DNA from: Bacillota bacterium | Lineage (GTDB): Bacteria; Bacillota; Clostridia; Christensenellales; SZUA-584 | Direction of reading: 5' to 3' | NCBI GenBank assembly: GCA_023428025.1 | Contig: JAEYZN010000032.1 | Location: forward strand, 1-64,000 | DNA: 64,000 nucleotides | Shown here: in pieces, positions 59,109 through 64,000 of the stretch | How positions within the stretch are numbered: the stretch's first letter is position 1 | Layout of the letters: every line of letters begins with the position of its first letter | The notes under the pieces: model-generated | Database searches by the model: none | The model's input: only the letters and a program-made list of their open reading frames with translations | Told to the model about the DNA's origin: nothing | Made by a program: the position numbers and the translations under genes

Positions 59109-59932
59109 CAGTTTCCCGTATACACATGGCGCAGGCTGCCCCGCGCGATATCCGCCAGCGCATAGATCGTCTCCACCGGCGTGGCGCTGCCGTCCGCCAT
59201 TTGGTAGCGCGGGAAGAATCGCGAGATGTGAAGCGGGATATCCTCTCTGATGCCCGCCAGCCAATCGGACAGGGCGCGCATCTCGTCCGGGCTGTCGTTC
59301 TGGCCGGGGATGATCAGCGTCGTCACCTCCACATGACACTGGGCGGCGGCGATGACTATCGTGCGCTTGACGGGCTCGATATGCCCGTGCAGCGTCTTAT
59401 AAAACGCCTCCGTGAACGCCTTCAAGTCGATGTTCATCGCGTCGATATCCGGCAGCAGCGCGTGCAGCGGCGCTTCGTTGATGTATCCGTTGGTCACCAG
59501 CACGTTCACCAGGCCGTTCTCTTTGGCCAGCGACGCGCAGTCCCGCACGTATTCGTACCCGATCAGCGGCTCGTTGTAGGTATACGCGATGCCGATGTTG
59601 CGCGAGGCTTTGAGCGCCAGCGCCTTGTCCACCAGCTCCTCCGGTGATACATAGACGGTGCGCGCCTGCGCTTTGCGGCACATCGATATCTCGTGGTTCT
59701 GGCAGAACGCGCAGCGCAGGTTGCAGCCGAAGCTCCCGACGGACAGTATTGTGCTGCCCGGATGGAACCGGCGCAGCGGCTTCTTCTCGATGGGGTCCAG
59801 CGCCATCGAGGTGATCAGGCCGTAGTTGTCGCTTTGCACAACGCCGTCCCGCGCGCTGCGCGCCCGGCAGAAGCCCGCCTGCCCCTCGTCCAGCATACAG
59901 GCCTGAGGACATATATCACACTGCACCTTCAT
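59105..59932 (-). CDS. amrS: AmmeMemoRadiSam system radical SAM enzyme AmrS
   Basis: A 275-residue radical SAM protein: N-terminal CDICPQAC, FCRAR, then CNLRCAFC (Cys70, 74, 77) and NEPLIGYEY, and it ends HVYTGNC. The family acts with AmrA and AmrB in an uncharacterised modification pathway. The stop TAG is supplied by the inserted MITE; removing the element would give TAA at the same place, so the protein length appears unchanged. It overlaps the upstream AmrBA gene by four bases (ATGA). Confidence 0.9.
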   Translation of the reverse strand: MKVQCDICPQACMLDEGQAGFCRARSARDGVVQSDNYGLITSMALDPIEKKPLRRFHPGSTILSVGSFGCNLRCAFCQNHEISMCRKAQARTVYVSPEELVDKALALKASRNIGIAYTYNEPLIGYEYVRDCASLAKENGLVNVLVTNGYINEAPLHALLPDIDAMNIDLKAFTEAFYKTLHGHIEPVKRTIVIAAAQCHVEVTTLIIPGQNDSPDEMRALSDWLAGIREDIPLHISRFFPRYQMADGSATPVETIYALADIARGSLRHVYTGNC

Positions 59933-61314
59933 TTGTGGCGCACCACCTCAAAGCGCTCCATCGTGTACGCCTCGTCACGGCGGATGCCCGCCTTCTGCAG
60001 CGCGATATCCACCTGCTGCCTTGGAGTGTCCACGCCTTCCAGTTTGGGCAGCAGCAGGCCGCGCCGGTGCCCCTTGTTCACGATGACGCCGTAGCGTTTC
60101 GCGTCCAGCTCGTCCATCGACTGTATCGGCTCGGCGTCGCCCAGCACGTCCACGCTGTAGACCAGCTCACTGAGCTCGCTCTCCTCCACCGGATCGAACC
60201 GGGGGTCTCCCGTGCCCGCGCTGACGGCGTTGCGCAGTATCTCCTCCGCGATGGAGCCGGTCGTCGGCGTGATGGTGCCGATACAGCCGCGCAATCTTCC
60301 ATCCTTTTTCAGCGACACAAACACCCCAGCCCGCCGTTCTGTCAGGTCGTCCGGCAGCCCTTCGGGCATCGGTGCGCGTTTGCCCGTCTTCACATATGTC
60401 TCGAGCGACAGCCTGGCGAGCCGCACAAAAGCGTCCTCCCCGGCTTTGGCGGCAGCCAGCTTCGTCACACGCTCCGCCTCGTACTGCTGCGCGAACCGGC
60501 GGTTTTCATCCTCTCCGACCGGCGTGTATCCGCACACCGCGTAGCCCACGCCGAACGGCCCTTCGTAGCTGCGAAAATCCGTCTCCACCGTTCTGCCGTC
60601 CAGCGCGCCTGCCATCTCGATGAAGGAGCGCAGGCCACATTCGCCCGCCGCCTCACTGAACGCCTCGCCGAAGCGCAGGAACGCCATGAAGTCGCCCGCC
60701 CGCATCGCGTCCGTCAGCTGCTTGTCAAACGCGGGGCCTTCGGGCGCAAAGCCGTATGGCCCGTCCTGCGTGAGCTTGTGCGACAGGTCTCCGCTCGCCA
60801 CAAACACGGTGCGCCGCCCCAGTTGTCTGGCAGCCTGCGCGATAAGCTGGCCGAAACGGTAATGGTTGATCAGCGGCTGACCGGAAATGGACGCCCGCAC
60901 CAGCTTGTAATCCTGATACTGTCGGTCAATGAAATACAGCGGCACCAGAGTGCCGTGGTCCAGCTGTGCGTCCCTCTCCCCCAGCGTTCCCGCGCGCAGA
61001 TCAGCCTCAAACGCCAGATCGGAGAGCGCGCTGACCAGCTCCGTGTCATACTCCTTTCGGATGGAGACCTGCGGCGCGTTGAAACGCCCGAGATCGCCCT
61101 GGGCGCGCTGGCCCGGCGATATGTGGATATAATCCGCGTACATCACCGAATGCGGCGTACAGAGCACAATGGTGTCCGGCCTTACCTCAGCGATCTTTCC
61201 CGCGATATGGTTGTAAGCGTCTATCGTGGGCTGTATCTTCTTCTCCTCGCCCCGCCCCACCTCAGGCACGATCAGCGGCGGGTGCGGCACGACGCAGGCG
61301 TATTCCAGCGGCAT
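59929..61314 (-). CDS. AmrB-AmrA fusion (MEMO and AMMECR1 domains)
   Basis: A 461-residue protein after AAGGAGG. The N-terminal 265 residues are MEMO-like (class III extradiol-dioxygenase fold; VVPHPPLIVPEVG, CTPHSVMYAD, DHGTLVPLYF, SGDLSHKLT), the C-terminal 170 residues AMMECR1-like with LRGCIGTITP and SAGTGDPRFDP. In many bacteria AmrB, AmrA and AmrS form the AmmeMemoRadiSam set; here AmrB and AmrA are fused and AmrS follows in the same operon. The reaction of the system is unknown; it is thought to modify a substrate through radical chemistry. Confidence 0.9.
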   Translation of the reverse strand: MPLEYACVVPHPPLIVPEVGRGEEKKIQPTIDAYNHIAGKIAEVRPDTIVLCTPHSVMYADYIHISPGQRAQGDLGRFNAPQVSIRKEYDTELVSALSDLAFEADLRAGTLGERDAQLDHGTLVPLYFIDRQYQDYKLVRASISGQPLINHYRFGQLIAQAARQLGRRTVFVASGDLSHKLTQDGPYGFAPEGPAFDKQLTDAMRAGDFMAFLRFGEAFSEAAGECGLRSFIEMAGALDGRTVETDFRSYEGPFGVGYAVCGYTPVGEDENRRFAQQYEAERVTKLAAAKAGEDAFVRLARLSLETYVKTGKRAPMPEGLPDDLTERRAGVFVSLKKDGRLRGCIGTITPTTGSIAEEILRNAVSAGTGDPRFDPVEESELSELVYSVDVLGDAEPIQSMDELDAKRYGVIVNKGHRRGLLLPKLEGVDTPRQQVDIALQKAGIRRDEAYTMERFEVVRHK

Positions 61315-61401
61315 AGTTAGATGCCTCCTTCTTCCGGCTTGCCCTTATTATACCACCTTGCACCGGCAAAAACACACAGGTTTATCCTCCACTACGATAC
61401 T

Positions 61402-61427
61402 AAAAAAGCGCCCTTTCTCAAGGACGC
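61402..61427 (-). terminator. Terminator after HD-GYP response regulator
   Basis: On the minus strand GCG-CCTT and AAGG-CGC arms with a GAGA loop, then six T bases, about 20 bases past the stop. Confidence 0.8.
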
Positions 61428-61448
61428 CCGTATCACCGCCCGGATTAC

Positions 61449-62987
61449 TCAGTCGTTGCTGAGCACCGCCGCGACGATCATGGTTTTCATCTCCTCGTCG
61501 TTGTCCAGCGCGTCCAGCAGCACCTGCACCACCTGCGCGTCAAACTGCGTGCCGGAGCCCTGTATCAGCTGGTGGCGCGTTTCCTCCAGCGAGAGATGCC
61601 GCCGGTAATGGCGGTCGCTCATCATCGCGTCGAACGCGTCGGCCACCGATATGATACGGGACAGGATATCGATCTCATCGCCCTTGAGCCCGTCGGGGTA
61701 GCCGTTGCCGTCCATATGCTCGTGATGGTGCCGCACGATAGGCACGATGTCCGCGAACATCGACACCGCCGACAGTATCATCGCGCCCTTGATGGGATGG
61801 CGCTTGACCTCTTCGTACTCGTCCTTCTCCAGCGTCTGGTTTTTCAGCAGGATGTCGTCCGCCGTGCCGATCTTGCCGATATCGTGGAACACACCGGCGA
61901 TGCGCAGCTTTTCCAGTTCCTGCGGCGGCAGATTCATCTTCTTGCCGATTTTGGTGGCGTAATACGAGACGCGGTCCGAATGGCCGCGCGTGTATTCATC
62001 CTTGGCGTCCACCGCGAGGCGCAGTACCTCGATGGTGTCCATATAGCGCACCTTCAGCTGCGCGTAGGTGTTGTTGAGTTCCTCATTCTTGGTGTTGACC
62101 AGCGAGTGCAGGAACGCGTTGTTGATGGAAGACGCCGCCTGCCGCGCGTAGATCTGCATCAGCTTGATGCCCTCTTCCGAGTCGATGCCGTTCACATAGA
62201 TGGCGCCAATCGGCGAGTTGTTCTCGTCACCCAGCGGAAAAATCACGCCGTTCGGGTTCCTCACCACCGTCATCTCGGTGCGCGCCCGCCCGATGGCCTC
62301 CATCAGCTCGTGGTCCAACAGTTCGGGGAACTCGTCGATATCCACGTTGTATTTGCCGATGCCTTTGAATATGCTCTTGCGGGCGGCATCGCTGTGCATC
62401 CGCTCGTTGCCGGGGATATCGTCCACCAGTATGAACGCGTCCGCGCTGCCCGTCATGGGCAGCAGCTGCAGCAGAATCTCCTCCAGAATGCTGCCGATGG
62501 GCTGCAGCTGGTATATCTTCGGGACGGACCCGAGTATGCTCTGGAGCCCGTCGCGGAACTGCTTGATGGTGCGCATCTGCGATATGGACTTGATGCCCGA
62601 TTCGATCAGCAATTGGAGCTGGTCCATGCGATCGCTCTTTTCGCAGTAGGCCTGAATATCCAGCGATTTGATGGTGCTGATGGGCGGCGCCAGGTCCTTA
62701 TGCCCTGTCAGCAGCAGTATGTAAAGCTCCGTGTTGGTGCGGCGTATCTGCTGCACCACCTCTTCGCCGTGTATGGGCTGCATGAAATAGTCGAGTATCA
62801 GCAGGTCGTAACGTTCGCGGGACAGTTCGTCCAATCCGTCGAGCGGGTTGGAGAAGCCTTTGCACCAGTAGCCGTTGCGGTTAAGCAGCGCCTGGATGCT
62901 GTCCAGTATGCCTTCTTCGTCGTCGATGACCATAATCCTGTATTCCTGGGACAGCTCGACCCGTTGATTCCTACGCAATTTGGTCAT
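61449..62987 (-). CDS. Response regulator with GAF-like and HD-GYP domains
   Basis: Start uncertain: ATG 62987 touches GGAGG, whereas TTG 62978 has the better spacing; both overlap the kinase gene. Protein of about 510 residues: a receiver domain (MVIDDEEG, phospho-Asp in LLILDYFMQ, Lys in AYCEKSD), a middle GAF-like sensor part (about 160-330), and HD-GYP with RGHSDRVSYYA, GVFHDIGKI and HHHEHMDGNGYPDG. The phosphorylated receiver should set hydrolysis of cyclic-di-GMP. It is encoded directly behind its probable kinase. Confidence 0.88.
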   Translation of the reverse strand: MTKLRRNQRVELSQEYRIMVIDDEEGILDSIQALLNRNGYWCKGFSNPLDGLDELSRERYDLLILDYFMQPIHGEEVVQQIRRTNTELYILLLTGHKDLAPPISTIKSLDIQAYCEKSDRMDQLQLLIESGIKSISQMRTIKQFRDGLQSILGSVPKIYQLQPIGSILEEILLQLLPMTGSADAFILVDDIPGNERMHSDAARKSIFKGIGKYNVDIDEFPELLDHELMEAIGRARTEMTVVRNPNGVIFPLGDENNSPIGAIYVNGIDSEEGIKLMQIYARQAASSINNAFLHSLVNTKNEELNNTYAQLKVRYMDTIEVLRLAVDAKDEYTRGHSDRVSYYATKIGKKMNLPPQELEKLRIAGVFHDIGKIGTADDILLKNQTLEKDEYEEVKRHPIKGAMILSAVSMFADIVPIVRHHHEHMDGNGYPDGLKGDEIDILSRIISVADAFDAMMSDRHYRRHLSLEETRHQLIQGSGTQFDAQVVQVLLDALDNDEEMKTMIVAAVLSND

Positions 62988-64000
62988 CCTCCGTCGCGAG
63001 TTCGGCCGACAGCAGTGGCAGCTGGATATAGAATTTTGTCCCCTGTCCAGGGCTGGATTCAAACCACATATTTCCTCTGAACATCCCTTTTATTGTGCTG
63101 TACGACATATATAACCCAAGGCCTGTCCCATGCTTGCCCTTGGTGGTCACCATTTCCTTGAAGATGCGGTCCTTCACCTTTTCGTCGATGCCCTTGCCGA
63201 AGTCGCAGACGATCATCAGCAGCGTATTCTCTTCGCGGACGATCTTGAGTATGATATCGCCGCCCTTACCGTCGTACGCCTGTATCGCGTTGACGATGAT
63301 GTTGTCCAGTATCTGCACCATGCTGTTCACGTCACCGCCGATGCGCTGGCCCGTGTTCACCTGAATATCCTGCTTGTACTGGCATTTGTTCTTGATGATC
63401 TCGTGCTGCATCAATATCTTGACGCGCTTTAAAAGCTCGTCCACCGTAAACCATGTCTGGTCGGTGTTGGCGAACGTTGTGGCCTGGTCCTTCACCGTGG
63501 ATATGATGTCTGACATGTAGCCCATGTGCATCTTCATGCGGCCCAGCCATTTTTGCATCTCTCCGGCGATTTCGGTGTGATCCTCCACCGTCACCTCAGG
63601 GTCGCCCACGGACGCGGCATATTCCTGCACCAGCCACGACACCTGATCGATACCGCCCGCGACAGACATGATGGGCGTTTTCAGGTTGTGCGCGATGCCG
63701 CCGATCAACTGACCAAGGGACGCCAGTCGCTCTCTTTCCAGCATGATCGTCTGATTGTCCTGTATCTTGATCATGTCCTTGATATGCTGCGTAATATTTT
63801 TGAACAGAAGAATCACGCCGCTGCACCGGTCCCCCTGAACGATGGGCGTAAATTCAACAGTGTAATACTGCTTGGAATCTTCCGTTTCCACTTCGATATC
63901 TTTGACAAGCGTGGAATCGGCCTCGGCCGCGCTGATGATGAGCTCGCGGTACTGATCGGCGCTCAGGTTCGAGCGGTCCGCCTCTTTCAGTATTGTATAG
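62971..64000 (-). CDS. PAS sensor histidine kinase, 5' end outside window
   Basis: The frame is open to the window end (343 codons seen). It has a PAS-type part (YYTVEFTPIVQGDRCSGVILLF), HisKA with GGIAHNLKTPI (phospho-His), and an ATPase domain with DNIIVNAIQAY, VCDFGKGID and GTGLGLYMSYSTIKG. Asn follows His (HNLK), as in group I kinases. It overlaps the HD-GYP response regulator gene, its likely partner. The N-terminal sensor is cut off. Confidence 0.9.
   Translation of the reverse strand, partial: YTILKEADRSNLSADQYRELIISAAEADSTLVKDIEVETEDSKQYYTVEFTPIVQGDRCSGVILLFKNITQHIKDMIKIQDNQTIMLERERLASLGQLIGGIAHNLKTPIMSVAGGIDQVSWLVQEYAASVGDPEVTVEDHTEIAGEMQKWLGRMKMHMGYMSDIISTVKDQATTFANTDQTWFTVDELLKRVKILMQHEIIKNKCQYKQDIQVNTGQRIGGDVNSMVQILDNIIVNAIQAYDGKGGDIILKIVREENTLLMIVCDFGKGIDEKVKDRIFKEMVTTKGKHGTGLGLYMSYSTIKGMFRGNMWFESSPGQGTKFYIQLPLLSAELATEDDQIA

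Noticed and set aside
59935..61320. Antisense reading frame over the AmrB-AmrA gene
   Set aside because: Shadow of a gene with clear conserved domains; no motif or start site.
61572..63080. Antisense reading frame over the HD-GYP regulator
   Set aside because: Shadow frame only; the minus-strand protein has full domain motifs.

Overview
The window reads like chromosomal DNA of an anaerobic, Gram-positive-type member of the Bacillota (class Clostridia in the broad sense), moderately GC-rich. The evidence is strong AGGAGG-type ribosome binding sites, a LytR-CpsA-Psr protein, several NlpC/P60 enzymes, a YkuD enzyme, a BlaI/M56 pair, CotH, OhrR and SorC/GntR regulators, plus anaerobe-type oxygen defence (A-type flavoprotein, ferritin-like protein, glutathione peroxidase, bacteriohemerythrin). 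No rRNA, tRNA, CRISPR array, phage module or transposase gene was found. The genus cannot be named from the sequence.

Layout: 1-5 kb holds a partial LCP protein, an Amidase_6 protein, a PAS/degenerate-GGDEF protein and small membrane proteins. 5-9.4 kb holds a ferritin-like protein, an EAL protein, a possible V4R-like sensor and a small alarmone-hydrolase-like HD protein. 10.3-17.9 kb holds a peroxidase-OhrR pair, FetAB, a rhodanese with a broken N-terminus, an MFS efflux pump behind a macrolide-type leader peptide and attenuator, a PanE-GNAT-HAD operon and an AlkA-like glycosylase. 18-24.5 kb holds methylglyoxal synthase, the BlaI/M56 operon with repeated operator half-sites, and two near-identical DUF6809-like genes flanking two XRE regulators, then a YkuD enzyme. 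24.5-29 kb is a GntR-led catabolic or biosynthetic operon (DegT aminotransferase, Gfo/Idh dehydrogenase, UroD-type methyltransferase). 29-41.8 kb holds a frameshifted hemerythrin, a large sensor kinase, a SorC regulator, an SF2 helicase with predicted membrane segments, an HD/HD-GYP protein, a secreted Cys-containing 19-residue repeat protein, a QueG-like protein and an NlpC/P60 protein. 42-58.9 kb holds a TetR operon, an atypical cis-prenyltransferase, an NlpC/P60 protein, an aldehyde dehydrogenase, FprA, GdhA, an SDR, a BioF/Kbl-like enzyme, a CotH/lamin-tail protein and a zinc-ribbon gene cluster. 58.9-64 kb holds a MITE inserted in a stop codon, the AmmeMemoRadiSam genes, and a histidine kinase/HD-GYP response regulator pair cut by the window end.

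Themes: cyclic-di-GMP turnover recurs (EAL, HD-GYP, HD-GYP response regulator, degenerate GGDEF), as do cell-envelope remodelling and oxidative defence. Several genes are interrupted or fused by apparent single-base indels (rhodanese, hemerythrin, a membrane protein in the TetR operon, a zinc-ribbon cluster gene). Some lie in short homopolymers, so sequencing or assembly error should be excluded before calling them pseudogenes.

The strongest discovery candidates are the 7-residue RLR leader peptide and attenuator before the MFS gene, the secreted 19-residue repeat protein, the membrane-segment helicase, the DUF6809-like/XRE duplication and the stop-codon MITE.
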